Below are positions 16,701-24,576 of a stretch of DNA of 64,000 nucleotides, piece by piece. Location of the stretch: positions 1 to 64,000 of the forward strand of contig NZ_JASCIS010000013.1 in NCBI RefSeq assembly GCF_029968015.1, read 5' to 3'. The notes below the pieces were generated by a model that was not told the origin of the DNA, made no database searches, and saw only the letters and a program-made list of their open reading frames with translations. Both the position numbers and the translations under genes were made by a program. Position 1 is the stretch's first letter. Each line of letters begins with the position of its first letter. The DNA is from Streptomyces luteolus (lineage in GTDB: Bacteria; Actinomycetota; Actinomycetes; Streptomycetales; Streptomycetaceae).

Positions 16701-18160
16701 AGGGGCTGGTCGATGGGCGAGCCCCAGGTGTAGATGCCGTGCGCGGTGGCGGGCACGACGAGGGCGCGCGAGTCGGGGGCGTGCTTCTTCAGCCAGCTCG
16801 CCGTGGACTTCCAGTGGCCCGGCAGCTCCTTGAACGCGCCCGGCTGGAGGATCGAGCCGTTCACGTACGGAAGGACAAGGCCGGGAAGCACCAGGACCGC
16901 GGCGATCAGCGGGGCGAAGCGGCGGGCGCGCACCGGACGGGCGCCGCGGGCCTCGGCGGCGACACCCACGAGGTGCGCGAGGCCGAGGGCGAGGGCGAGC
17001 GCGAGACCCGTCTGGAACTTGTAGATGTTGCGGAACGGCACGAACACCCCGTCGAGCAGGGACTGCACCGCCCCGTGGAAGGGCGCCCCGAACGCGCCGC
17101 CGTACCCGGCGAGGGTGATCAGCGCGACGCTCGCGACGGTCATCACCAGCCAGCGCCGCTCGGGCAGATCGCGGCGGGCGAGCCCGGCGAGGCCGAGCGC
17201 CGCGGCGAACGCCGAGCCGAGGACGGCGAGCCAGGCCGTGGCGACGGTCCACCCGGCGGGCAGCCAGGCCTCACCGAAGTGCAGATACGCCACCCAGTTG
17301 CCGGCGCCGCGCAGCGTCTCCGTCGCGGACATCGTGTCGGTGGTGGTCTGCGCGGACTCCACGTACGCCAGGAAGTTCTCGCCGTACACGCCGAGCAGCA
17401 GCAGCGGAACCACCCACCAGGCCGTGGCGAGCAGCACGCCCGGCACCCACCAGGCGATCAGCTTCCGCTTGCGCGCGCCGCCGGGCCGGGACAGCAGATA
17501 CAGGCCGACCGGCAGCAGCGAGGCGAGCACCGAAGCCGCGTTGACGCCGCCCATGAACGGGATGACGAGCGCCGACCTGAGCGCCGCGACCCGCGCGCTC
17601 ACCGCCTGGTTCGTCAACGGCAGCAGCACCCACGGCAGTACGGCACCCGGCAGCGCCGCCGCCGAGGTCGAGCCCACGACCACGGTGTACGTCGGCCACA
17701 GCGCGAACGCCGCCGCCGCGAGCAGCCGGGACCTGGACGAGCCGACACCGAGGCGCTCGGCCAGGCGGAGCGCGCCCCAGAACGCGGTGGCGACGATCAG
17801 CGACATCCACAGCCGCTCCGCCAGCCACACCGGGAGCTGCACGAGGTCCGCGAGCCCGTAGAACGGCAGCGACGGGAACGCGTAGCCGACGTACTGGTTG
17901 AAGATCCCGCCGAACCCGCCCTGGTCCTGCCAGAGTTCGCCGAGGTCGCCGAGGAACCGCCACGGGTCCGTGGCCACGCCCAGCTTCGTCTCGAACGTCA
18001 TCAGCCCCGGAGCGGCTGCGACGAAGAGGACGAACGCCACGGCCCAGAAGCCGGCCAGCCACCACCGTGACCGTGGCCCCGAGGGCGGCCCCGGCGGGGC
18101 ACCCGGAGTGGGACGGGGCGCCTGGGGAGGCAGCTGTGGAGCCTGGACCGTGCTGGTCAT
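13745..18160 (-). CDS. AftD-like giant membrane arabinofuranosyltransferase (DUF3367 family)
   Basis: A 1471-residue protein. Residues 30-430 form a GT-C type membrane domain with about ten helices (WWLAGFWAVAFVLFVAAAPG, FQTGLALALALGLAHLVGV). A large extracytoplasmic part follows with discoidin-like F5/8 domains (YDPVNAFDGSADTGWAEG; GDLTTAWIAGGSGKN), and two to four C-terminal helices near 1260-1400 precede a Pro-rich tail. This is the organisation of mycobacterial AftD, an alpha-(1->3)-arabinofuranosyltransferase acting on cell-wall arabinan. Streptomyces lack mycolate arabinogalactan, so the acceptor is probably another arabinan or teichuronic-type polymer. The ATG at 18160 overlaps the methyltransferase stop. 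Confidence 0.85.
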   Translation of the reverse strand: MTSTVQAPQLPPQAPRPTPGAPPGPPSGPRSRWWLAGFWAVAFVLFVAAAPGLMTFETKLGVATDPWRFLGDLGELWQDQGGFGGIFNQYVGYAFPSLPFYGLADLVQLPVWLAERLWMSLIVATAFWGALRLAERLGVGSSRSRLLAAAAFALWPTYTVVVGSTSAAALPGAVLPWVLLPLTNQAVSARVAALRSALVIPFMGGVNAASVLASLLPVGLYLLSRPGGARKRKLIAWWVPGVLLATAWWVVPLLLLGVYGENFLAYVESAQTTTDTMSATETLRGAGNWVAYLHFGEAWLPAGWTVATAWLAVLGSAFAAALGLAGLARRDLPERRWLVMTVASVALITLAGYGGAFGAPFHGAVQSLLDGVFVPFRNIYKFQTGLALALALGLAHLVGVAAEARGARPVRARRFAPLIAAVLVLPGLVLPYVNGSILQPGAFKELPGHWKSTASWLKKHAPDSRALVVPATAHGIYTWGSPIDQPLDVLAESRWAQRDYVPFGAPGNRRAMDAVEQALQTGGQVPGLQDYLGRAGLHHVVVRNDLDPDQIGYVPTATVKRTLEASGYERVTGFGPQTTGGRIADDTPIQVEGLYPRSRAVEIYRPADDVKEPGRAGLKAVADTAVVSGGPESLLPLSADPAMRNRPAVLTGDHHPGLGKAPLQAVGDGLRRADTRFGLVNANTSYTYTPEERNHSGSLQDPGEEPKQILPTEGVEHQTTAALRGAKSVTASSSGNWLFHLPQYDPVNAFDGSADTGWAEGSAGSPNGEWLRIGFDEATDVPERISVTPLPQNGVRPAPTKVRVETEQGSRVSQLQPDGQRQRINAPAGDSRWLKVTILDTQGSRPGLSGAGFAEITVPDVQVTRMLSLPADAQDSDAEATRFSLHRAADPGGLNPSGTEPGLHRRFTTGTPGAYEVKASAVAVPGRELDELLYKVASPKDRERQQKQLKASAGSTARMGANISPRNLTDGDLTTAWIAGGSGKNAVIHLRWPDKQPVDRLVLAAAGGLSSRPTKVEISSPDGATVAAVDENGQARFEPITTDRLDITVTETAPLTLYNPVADEKLQLPVGLTEVYLPALEEYRTKQPDPDRRFELGCGEGPVLSVDGTFHATSAKGTVRDLTERRPIEVALCADDEKDGSVDLESGTHRVQAGDAGPLAITDVTLTHGTVAAPAETSRDVSVGDWSGDRRSLTVGAGQASYLTTYENVNEGWKATLNGEELTSVRLDGWQQGWLVPEGAGGSVELEYEPAGSYRAGLIGGAFGVLLLVGLVLFRRRAAGGDEGDAPAPPAPGLLLGTVVLTLVGVAIAGPFAVLVPVLALVAWWRHALLVPISFLAMAAAGVTAALDTGSAPVAGVGAFSPTAQLLALTGLFAALVSVRERGGRHRSDGRETPSEPPDTTSMPAPPPLPQRHRPDPATPAMGTPTAGPTLSARGPASAQADPPTAARIVPRKPRLRATPPEPAPESGEGR

Positions 18161-18969
18161 GGACACCGCCGGAGAAGGAGAAGAAGGTTCCAGGTGGCGA
18201 ACTCGCGGAGCACCGGCACCTTGGGCACCGTCTCCGCGAGGAACGGCCAGTACCGGGACCTGGCCGACAGGACACTCACGTCGTCACGGGCCCGCACCTG
18301 CCTGAGGGTGGGCCCCACGTGGATGGCGAAGAGGTTCTCGCCGAGGGTGTGCTTGGCCCGCCTGCCGGTGCGCCGGCGGTAGCGGGCCACGGCGCGGTCG
18401 GCGCCCAGATAGTGCCAGGGCGCCCACTCGTGACCGCCCCAGGGCGAGTACCAGTTGGTGAACGACACATAGATGAGCCCGCCGGGGCGGGTGACGCGCA
18501 CCATCTCGCTGAGGAACGTCACCGGGTCGTCGACGTGCTCCAGGACGTTCGAGGAGAACGCGACATCCGCGACCCCGTCCGCGAGCGGCAGCAGATACCC
18601 GTCCGCGCGCACGGTCCCGGTGGCGGGCTCCTCGCCCAGCTCCCCGGAGTCCGGCTCGAAGAGGTACGCCTGCGCCCCGCGCCGCCGGAACTCCTCGGTG
18701 AAGTACCCGGCCCCGCCCCCGACATCGACGACGGTACGCCCGGCGAGCGGTCCGTACGCCGCCTCGACCTGGTCGGCGGCGTCGCGGGCGAGGAGGGTGT
18801 AGCAGTGGGCGGGGTCCTGCTGTTCGCGCAGGAAGGCGCGGAAGAGGGTGAGGGATCTTCGGAACGAGGGGTCCTTCAACTTGTCCGTGGTGGCCGCCGC
18901 TGGGGCTCCGCCCCCGGCCCCCCGGTCCTCAAGCGCCGGACGGGCTGATTTTGGCACCTGGTTCCTCAC
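18157..18969 (-). CDS. Class I SAM-dependent methyltransferase in the glycan operon
   Basis: A 270-residue frame starting with GTG at 18969 (GTGA overlap with the glycosyltransferase stop). Motif VVDVGGGAGYFTEEF and FSSNVLEHVDDPVTFLSEMVRVTRPGG identify a Methyltransf_11/23 type enzyme. The first 25 residues (SARPALEDRGAGGGAPAAA) are encoded by a dispersed Streptomyces repeat rather than by gene-like sequence, so the N-terminus is an acquired extension or the true start is further in. Likely substrate: a sugar or lipid-linked intermediate. Confidence 0.85.
   Translation of the reverse strand: MRNQVPKSARPALEDRGAGGGAPAAATTDKLKDPSFRRSLTLFRAFLREQQDPAHCYTLLARDAADQVEAAYGPLAGRTVVDVGGGAGYFTEEFRRRGAQAYLFEPDSGELGEEPATGTVRADGYLLPLADGVADVAFSSNVLEHVDDPVTFLSEMVRVTRPGGLIYVSFTNWYSPWGGHEWAPWHYLGADRAVARYRRRTGRRAKHTLGENLFAIHVGPTLRQVRARDDVSVLSARSRYWPFLAETVPKVPVLREFATWNLLLLLRRCP
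18901..18953 (-). repeat. Dispersed 'TCCGGCG-TTGAGGA' element, copy 1
   Basis: Minus strand reads AAAATCAGCCCGTCCGGCG, CTTGAGGACC and then a G-rich stem ending GGAGCCCC. It shares its core with copies at 23953, 34238, 36087 and 63681. This copy overlaps the 5' end of a methyltransferase gene. Confidence 0.75.
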
Positions 18970-20138
18970 CGTCGCCCTGCCTCGACGGACTCGACGGCCA
19001 CCTCACGGAACCGGCGCACCGTATTCGCCCACCGATAGTCCGCCGCCCGGCTCGCCGCCGCCTTGCCCATCGCCGTACGCCGCTCCGCGGACAGCGTCAG
19101 GGAGCACCAAGCGGCGGCGAATGACGATTCCCCCCGCGCCAGCACCCCCGTCACCCCGTCCTCGACGGAGTCGCGCAGGCCCGGTACGTCGAAGCCGATC
19201 GCCGGGGTGCCGCGGGTGGCGGCCTCCGTGACGACCAGGCCCCAGCCCTCCACCGCGGACGGGTGGAGCAGCAGCCAGGACGCGCAGAGCAGCCGGTGCT
19301 TCTCGGCCTCCGAGACGTGGCCCGCGAACTCCACGGAGGGGCCCGCGAGTTGTTCGAGCCGACCGCGCTCAGGACCGTCGCCGACGATCACCAGGCGGCC
19401 GCCGGTCACGGGCCGGACCCGCTCCCAGAGCCGCAGCAGCAGATCGATGCGCTTGTACTCGACGAGCCGTCCCATCGCGAGGAACAGCGGTTCCTCGGAG
19501 CGCGGTTCGAGCGGCCCCGGGTCGTCGACGCCGTTGTGCACGACGCGTATCCGGTCGCCGGGCACGCCGATGTCGCGCAGCGCGTCGGCCGTGGACGGGG
19601 AGACGGCCACCAGGAGGTTGCCGCGCTGCGCCCCGGCGAGCGCCCAGTGCTCCAGGCGCTTGCCGAGCCGGGCGGCGGGGCCGGGATAGCGCATGCCCCA
19701 GAGCTCGGTGTGGACGTGGTTGACGAGGCAGAGCGTGGGCCCGCGATGCCACAGCGGTGCCAGGTACGGCATGCCGTTGCAGACCTCGACGAGCAGATCG
19801 CAGTCGCCCACCTGGCGGGTGAACGCGGACCGCGCCCTCAGGTAGTGCCCGAGGTCGCCGCCCGCCGAGACCACGCGGTAGTCGCGGTACGCGGCCGGGC
19901 CGCCGCAGAGCAGCGTCACCTGGTGGCCGCTGCGGGTCAGTCCCCCGGCGAGCTGGTCGACGAGGAGTTCGGAGCCGCCCGCGGCCGGGTTGCCGAGGTC
20001 GCGGCGGGACAGGAACACGATCCGGCGCGGGTGCGGGGGACGGGCGCCGGACGGTGCGGGGGCGAGGGCCTGAGCGTCCACGGGTTCAGCCTGGAGGGCG
20101 GCCGGGGCGCGCAGCGTGGGAGGTACGTGCTGGGGCAT
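18966..20138 (-). CDS. GT4-family glycosyltransferase
   Basis: A 390-residue protein. The N-terminal Rossmann domain includes RRIVFLSRRDLGNPAAGGSE. The C-terminal donor-binding domain has RVVHNGVDDPGP, FLAMGRLVEYKRIDLLL and LLHPSAVEGWGLVVTEAATRG, the E-x7-E-type motif of GT-B retaining transferases. The start at ATG 20138 (MPQHVPPTL) has GGAG five bases upstream; the frame is open to 20240. First gene of the eight-gene overlapping operon, so it probably adds an early sugar of the polymer. Confidence 0.9.
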   Translation of the reverse strand: MPQHVPPTLRAPAALQAEPVDAQALAPAPSGARPPHPRRIVFLSRRDLGNPAAGGSELLVDQLAGGLTRSGHQVTLLCGGPAAYRDYRVVSAGGDLGHYLRARSAFTRQVGDCDLLVEVCNGMPYLAPLWHRGPTLCLVNHVHTELWGMRYPGPAARLGKRLEHWALAGAQRGNLLVAVSPSTADALRDIGVPGDRIRVVHNGVDDPGPLEPRSEEPLFLAMGRLVEYKRIDLLLRLWERVRPVTGGRLVIVGDGPERGRLEQLAGPSVEFAGHVSEAEKHRLLCASWLLLHPSAVEGWGLVVTEAATRGTPAIGFDVPGLRDSVEDGVTGVLARGESSFAAAWCSLTLSAERRTAMGKAAASRAADYRWANTVRRFREVAVESVEAGRR

Positions 20139-20221
20139 CCGTGCTCCAACTCGTCTCGGGGTGCGGAACTGATGTGGGGGGGGAGCGGACCGCACGGGGC
20201 GGGGTGGTGCGCGGTGCGTAC

Positions 20222-20337
20222 GAAGGTGCGGGACGGACATGCGGGGATGTGCGGGGACGGACGTGCGGGGATGTGCGGGACGGACGTGCGGGACCGTGCG
20301 TGGACGGGCGTGCGGGGATGTGCGGGTGCCGTGCGTT
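20222..20337. repeat. Degenerate tandem repeat upstream of the glycan operon
   Basis: Irregular copies of GGACGTGCGGGGATGTGCG and shorter variants run through about 115 bp. Units are unequal (10-20 bp) and there are no separate spacers, so it is not a CRISPR array. It lies in the 374-bp gap between the glycosyltransferase and DUF3068 genes. The rest of that gap shows no gene. Confidence 0.7.
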
Positions 20338-20512
20338 CGGGGTGGTGCGGATCGCCTGGTCGTCTCTGTGGTGTCGCTGTGTGCGTTCGGTGTGATGAGT
20401 GGGTGGGGGTCGCCAGTTTTCGCCCCGGCGTTCGATGCGGCTACTCACCGAGGTGACAATTTCGCCCTCGGTTCCCGCCGCCGACACATCACTTCGTGCG
20501 GTAATCCAGCGG

Positions 20513-21472
20513 TCACTGCGACGGCCCGGCCACGCCCTCCGGCCGCACCCGCCCCCGTACGACCAGGAACGTGCCGACGGCCGCGAGGACCAGGCCGAGG
20601 CCGGCGGCGCCGAGCGGGGCGGTCTCGCCGACCAGCTTCAGGCGGCTGCTGTCGTTGTCCGCGAGGGCCACCTGGGTCTTCTGCGTGGCCTCGGTGAACG
20701 CGATCTTCCGGCTGTCCAGAAGCACCACCGCGTCCTTCTCCCCGCCCGGCTTGCGCAGCGTCTTGCGGGGCCCGATCTGCGCGTACACGATCCGCCCCGT
20801 GCGCCGGTCCACGACCAGCTCCACGCCGTGGTTCGCGTACCACTCCTCGGCGAGGACCTGGCTCGCCTTCGACCCGACGAGCCGCCCCGGCACCTGCCGC
20901 GTCCCGGTCTTCGTGGCCTTCACGGTGCCGGTGAAGCGCAGCCCCTCGTAGCCCTGGACCTTCTTCATACCGCTGAACTTCAACGGCACGGTCGCGCCGA
21001 GGGTGTTGTCCCACCAGCGGTACGTGCGCTCCTGCACGTCGAACGGGAACTTCAGGTAGGCCTCGCCCTCGAAGTAGGGCTTCTCGTCGCAGCAGTGCAC
21101 GGGGCGGTTGGTCTTCCGGTCGGTGACCCAGCGCTCGGTGGTCCACTGCAGCGAGTCGTGCGGGTCGGCCGCGGGCAGCGACTTGTCCGGGTCGACCGAG
21201 GTGGACACGTCCCACACGGCGTGCTCGTCGCTGCTGTCGGCGACGTCGCCGCGCACCTGCCGGGTCACCGTCAGATCGGCGCCCTTGACGGTCTTGACCT
21301 TGTCGGTGTCGAAGTAGGCGCCCTTGCCCTCGAAGACCGTGACCGTGTCGATGTCGAGGGGGCTGACCTTGGCCCGTGGCTCCACGTACCAGGCCAGCAT
21401 CGGGGCGAGCACGAGCAGAAAGACGCCGACCCCGAGGAGGACCAGCGAGAGAGGCGAGGCGGTACGGCGCAT
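20513..21472 (-). CDS. DUF3068-family membrane-anchored protein
   Basis: A 319-residue protein beginning MRRTASPLSLVLLGVGVFLLVLAP, an N-terminal membrane anchor. A long extracytoplasmic domain follows (VTVFEGKGAYFDTDKVKTVKG, CCDEKPYFEGEAYLKFPFD, VVDRRTGRIVYAQIGPRKTL) and then a C-terminal helix (AAGLGLVLAAVGTFLVV). DUF3068 proteins are actinobacterial envelope proteins. The start at 21472 is chosen because the frame further up has no protein character. Next to the AftD-like operon, it may act in the same envelope pathway. Confidence 0.8.
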   Translation of the reverse strand: MRRTASPLSLVLLGVGVFLLVLAPMLAWYVEPRAKVSPLDIDTVTVFEGKGAYFDTDKVKTVKGADLTVTRQVRGDVADSSDEHAVWDVSTSVDPDKSLPAADPHDSLQWTTERWVTDRKTNRPVHCCDEKPYFEGEAYLKFPFDVQERTYRWWDNTLGATVPLKFSGMKKVQGYEGLRFTGTVKATKTGTRQVPGRLVGSKASQVLAEEWYANHGVELVVDRRTGRIVYAQIGPRKTLRKPGGEKDAVVLLDSRKIAFTEATQKTQVALADNDSSRLKLVGETAPLGAAGLGLVLAAVGTFLVVRGRVRPEGVAGPSQ

Positions 21473-21767
21473 CCGGGCACTCCAGGGCGGGTGAGAGACC
21501 GCTCGACCGGCGTACGGGCACGGCGGGAGCGGCAACGGCTGAAGGAGGCGCGAGCGGCTCACGGCAGAGGTGAGCGGCTCACGAGAGCAAGGAGTCAGAG
21601 CGCAGGCGGCGATCCCGTGGTACTGGCCGGGACCGTAGGCCCACTCTTGACTCACTGTCAATGGACCCTGGACACTGGGCAGCCGCCGGAGGGGACCGGC
21701 GACGGGGGTGGCCGCGGGCTGGTGCCCGGGGTCCGGGTGGTGTCGCCGACAGAGAGGCTCACCTGCC
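21473..21767. other. 295-bp divergent intergenic region
   Basis: Between the DUF3068 gene and the small plus-strand membrane peptide. No gene seen. Promoters for both directions are expected here but no strong box stands out. Confidence 0.35.
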
Positions 21768-21920
21768 ATGCACCGACTTCTCGCCGCAGCACTCACCGCG
21801 CTCTGCGCCTCCGCGCTCGCCGTCGGCGCCGCCCTCGGCATCGTCGCGATCCTGGGCGCCACACCGGAGCAGCCCAACACACCCCTGATCAGCTACGAGC
21901 AGGCGCAGCAGGAACGTTGA
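21768..21920 (+). CDS. Small secreted or membrane peptide, 50 residues
   Basis: ATG at 21768 after AGAGAGG. The product begins MHRLLAAALTALCASALAVG and continues AALGIVAILGATPEQPNTP, a single membrane helix or uncleaved signal, then a short polar tail (ISYEQAQQER). It ends five bases before the PucR-type gene, so the two are probably co-transcribed. Function unknown. Confidence 0.65.
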   Translation: MHRLLAAALTALCASALAVGAALGIVAILGATPEQPNTPLISYEQAQQER

Positions 21921-21925
21921 CCACG

Positions 21926-23185
21926 ATGAGCGCACGCTCCGCCTGGCGGACGGTGCCCCGGCTGAAGATGGCCCGGTTCGCCGACCTCGCCATGGACGAG
22001 GTGCCGCGCCTGGCCGACGACATCCTGCGCGAGATCCGCCGCGAGTACCCCCAGCTGCCCGTCGTCCTCAACGACTCCGGCGAACCGATGGCGCTCGTCG
22101 GCATCCGCCGCGCCCTGGAGGTCTTCGTCCAGCAGATCGCGCACACCGAGGACCGGCCCCGCTACCACCCGGAGGTCTTCCAGGAGTTCGGCCGCGGCGA
22201 GGGGCTGCACGGCCGCAGCCTGGACTCGCTGCAGGCCATCTACCGGCTCGGCGTCCGCCTCGCCTGGCGCCGCCTCGCCGAGATCGGCCAGCTCGTGGAG
22301 ATCCCGCCCCCGGCCATGTACGAACTCGCCGAAGCGGGCTTCGAGTATCTGGACGGCCTCGTCGACCAGTCCGTACGCGGCTACGCCGAAGCCGCGGCCC
22401 GACAGGCGGGGGAGCGGCTGCGACTGCAGCGGAAGCTGATGGAGCTGCTCCTTGTCGAGCACCGCGCCGACCCGGCCGAGGCGATCGCCGAGCGTGCCGC
22501 CCGCGTCGGCTGGACGCCGCCCGAGCGCGTGGCCGTCGGCGTCCTGCTCCGCCCCGCCCGCGAGGCCGTCGCCCCCGCCGTCGGCCAGGACGTCCTGCTC
22601 GACATGGAGTCCGAGCAGCCCCGCATGGTCGTCCCCGAACCGGACGCCGCGGGCAGGCCCGAACTGCTGCGCCGGGCCATGACCGGCTGGGCCGGGGCGA
22701 TCGGGCCGCCCGTGCCGCTCGTCGACGCCGCGAAGTCGCTGCGCTGGGCGGAGGCCGCGGTCCGGCTGATGGAGCGCGGACTGCTGCCCGGCGGCGAGGT
22801 GCTGTTCTGCATCGAGCACACCGAGGCCCTGGTCCTGCTCAAGGCCGAGGAGCTGATCAACGACCTGGCCCGCCGCACCCTCGCCCCGCTCGCCCACTGC
22901 GGCCCGGCACACGGCCGGCGCCTGGCCGAGACCCTGCTCGCCTGGCTGGAGACCCGCGGCGGCGCCCCCGAGGTCGCCGCCCGCCTCGGCGTCCACCCGC
23001 AGACGGTCCGCTACCGGCTGCGGCAGATCAGGGAATTCTGGGGCGACGAGATCGACGACCCGGACCGCCGCTTCGAACTGGAACTGGTCCTTCGGGCGCA
23101 ACGCCTCAGAGGCGGCATCCCGAGCCCTCCGACGGACCGGGCCCAGGGGACGTCTCCCCGATCTCTGCGGGGAGACGCCCCCTAG
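21926..23185 (+). CDS. PucR/CdaR-type transcriptional regulator
   Basis: A 419-residue protein. The helical N-terminal domain (ADLAMDEVPRLADDILREIRR) is followed by a GGDEF-like middle region and a C-terminal PucR helix-turn-helix (TRGGAPEVAARLGVHPQTVRYRL, RQIREFWG). The start at 21926 (MSARSAWRT) has AGGAA 11 bases upstream. Streptomyces have many such regulators, related to FasR and BldA-controlled families. Target genes are unknown, although the adjacent small membrane peptide gene is coupled to it. Confidence 0.8.
   Translation: MSARSAWRTVPRLKMARFADLAMDEVPRLADDILREIRREYPQLPVVLNDSGEPMALVGIRRALEVFVQQIAHTEDRPRYHPEVFQEFGRGEGLHGRSLDSLQAIYRLGVRLAWRRLAEIGQLVEIPPPAMYELAEAGFEYLDGLVDQSVRGYAEAAARQAGERLRLQRKLMELLLVEHRADPAEAIAERAARVGWTPPERVAVGVLLRPAREAVAPAVGQDVLLDMESEQPRMVVPEPDAAGRPELLRRAMTGWAGAIGPPVPLVDAAKSLRWAEAAVRLMERGLLPGGEVLFCIEHTEALVLLKAEELINDLARRTLAPLAHCGPAHGRRLAETLLAWLETRGGAPEVAARLGVHPQTVRYRLRQIREFWGDEIDDPDRRFELELVLRAQRLRGGIPSPPTDRAQGTSPRSLRGDAP
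23151..23177 (+). terminator. Hairpin at the 3' end of the PucR-type gene
   Basis: Perfect 10-bp arms CGTCTCCCCG (23151-23160) and CGGGGAGACG (23168-23177) with a 7-base loop. It overlaps the last codons of the gene. Confidence 0.6.
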
Positions 23186-23273
23186 CCTCTGACCAGCCAC
23201 GGCAGGACTTGGCACACAACCTTCACACCGCCTGCCTCATCCGTTACGGGAGCACCTCTAGCCTCCCGAACTC

Positions 23274-23939
23274 ATGGACTACTGCCACCCCTGCCGCCGC
23301 CATCTCAACGGCGCCCTCGCCTGCCCCGGCTGCGGCACGCCCGCCGAGGCCTGCCGCAGGTACGCCGAGGAGCTGGTGGCCGCCGAGGCGGCGGGCGGCA
23401 TCGCGCCGCACCGCGGGGACGAGCCGGACGAGCCGCGCCGCTCCCGCCGGGCCGCCGGCCGAGCCCGGCGCCGGGACGCCGAGCGGCGCCGCCGCCGTAC
23501 CCGCGCCCTCGTCGTCGGCGCCGGGTTCCTGCTGGTCGCGGGCGGTCTGGGCGCGGCCCAGCTGAGCGGCGACGCCGAGCCCGAGGACCGCGCGGCCCCC
23601 GCCCGGTCGGACGCCCCGGAGGGCACGGACGCGGTCCAGCCCACACAGACCGCGGCGGAGACCGGCCGGACCGACCGCGGCGACCGCGCGTCGTCGGGCG
23701 CCACCTCCGCGACGCCCGGCACGCCGGAGGCGGACGCGACGACGAAGGCCCCGAAGAAGTCCGGGAAGCCGGACAAGGCCACCAAGTCCCCGACCGAACA
23801 GCCGAGTTCACGCCCACCGAGCACGCACCGCCCACCGATCGAACGCCCCACGCCATCCCCGGAGACACGGTCGGCGGACCCGGAACCGGAACCCACGCCC
23901 ACGGAGACCTGCGACCGTTTCCTGTGGTGGTGCGCATAA
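23274..23939 (+). CDS. Membrane protein with N-terminal Cys/His cluster and disordered tail
   Basis: A 221-residue protein. The N-terminus MDYCHPCRRHLNGALACPGCG holds two CxxC pairs, a zinc-ribbon-like cluster. A basic stretch (RRRDAERRRRRTRALVV) comes before one membrane helix (VVGAGFLLVAGGLGAAQL). The rest is a Thr/Pro/Ser-rich disordered region ending in CDRFLWWCA. The order suggests a cytoplasmic zinc ribbon, one membrane pass and an outside tail. No known function. Confidence 0.7.
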   Translation: MDYCHPCRRHLNGALACPGCGTPAEACRRYAEELVAAEAAGGIAPHRGDEPDEPRRSRRAAGRARRRDAERRRRRTRALVVGAGFLLVAGGLGAAQLSGDAEPEDRAAPARSDAPEGTDAVQPTQTAAETGRTDRGDRASSGATSATPGTPEADATTKAPKKSGKPDKATKSPTEQPSSRPPSTHRPPIERPTPSPETRSADPEPEPTPTETCDRFLWWCA

Positions 23940-23952
23940 GTGGTGCGCATAC

Positions 23953-24000
23953 CAGCCTGTCCGGCGTTTGAGGACCAGCGGGTCTGGGGCGGCAGCCCCA
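23953..24000 (+). repeat. Dispersed 'TCCGGCGTTTGAGGA' element, copy 2
   Basis: CAGCCTGTCCGGCGTTTGAG, then a G-rich arm with GGGGCGGCAGCCCC. Lies between convergent genes, where it may act as a transcription end. Confidence 0.75.
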
Positions 24001-24009
24001 GGAATGGGC

Positions 24010-24447
24010 TCAGCTGTCCAACATCAGCTTCAACAGATCCCGCAAGGAAACCCGCTGCTCCCGCGACAGCGTCCCCAGCGGCTCGCGCGCGAAGTCGTCC
24101 AGGCCGTCGCGGAGTTCGCGCGCCGTGCGCTTGCCGTCCTCCGTCGGCGCGGCCAGCTTCACGCGCCGGTCGGCCGGGTCGGGGCGGCGCTCGACCAGGC
24201 CCCGGGACTCCAGGCGGTCCACGATGCCCGTGATGTTGGACGGCTCGCACTTCAGCTTCTGCGCGATCCGCCGCATCGGCATCGGTTCGAGGGAGAGCAG
24301 CCCGAGCACCCGGGCCTGGGCTCCGGTCAGGGCGTGCTTGCTCGCGGCCCGCTCGTACTCGTCGTGGTAGCGGTTCACCACGGAGCCGATCAGCTCGACG
24401 ACCTCCAGGGTCAGCGGGTCGGTGCGGGGCGTGCGGGATGCGGCCAT
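24010..24447 (-). CDS. MarR-family transcriptional regulator
   Basis: A 145-residue protein (151 from the alternative ATG at 24465). Winged helix: LTGAQARVLGLLSLEPMPM, QKLKCEPSNITGIVDRLESRG, then the basic wing LVERRPDPADRRVKLAAPTEDG. It lacks the N-terminal Cys of OhrR-type sensors; the one internal Cys is in the DNA-reading region (KLKCEPSN). Divergent from the MDR oxidoreductase gene, with an inverted repeat between, so it probably represses that gene. Confidence 0.9.
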   Translation of the reverse strand: MAASRTPRTDPLTLEVVELIGSVVNRYHDEYERAASKHALTGAQARVLGLLSLEPMPMRRIAQKLKCEPSNITGIVDRLESRGLVERRPDPADRRVKLAAPTEDGKRTARELRDGLDDFAREPLGTLSREQRVSLRDLLKLMLDS

Positions 24448-24473
24448 GCACACCAGCGTACCCATTTACTTGA

Positions 24474-24501
24474 CAACATGAAATATCCAGGCGCATGGTT
24501 G
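24474..24501. promoter_or_regulatory. Candidate MarR operator, CAACATG-N13-CATGGTTG
   Basis: Inverted repeat CAACATG (24474-24480) and CATGGTTG (24494-24501) in the 129-bp divergent gap. TTGACA (24470-24475) overlaps the left arm and may be a -35 box. Confidence 0.45.
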
Positions 24502-24576
24502 TTTCACGTTCTGAAGTAGTTTTACGCAACCCAGGGAGCGATCCCGAGGGTTGCTCAGTCTCAGGAGGCCGCACCC

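Noticed and set aside
12438..17252. A 1604-codon minus-strand frame, and a 1382-codon plus-strand frame at 13922-18070.
   Set aside because: Both are frame shadows of the AftD-like gene; only the C-terminal 436 codons of the first form the separate condensation-like gene. The rest has Arg/Gly/Ala-rich composition typical of GC-rich out-of-frame reading.
20222..20337. Possible CRISPR array or regulatory RNA upstream of the glycan operon.
   Set aside because: Irregular short repeats without spacers or stable shared fold; best described as a degenerate tandem repeat.
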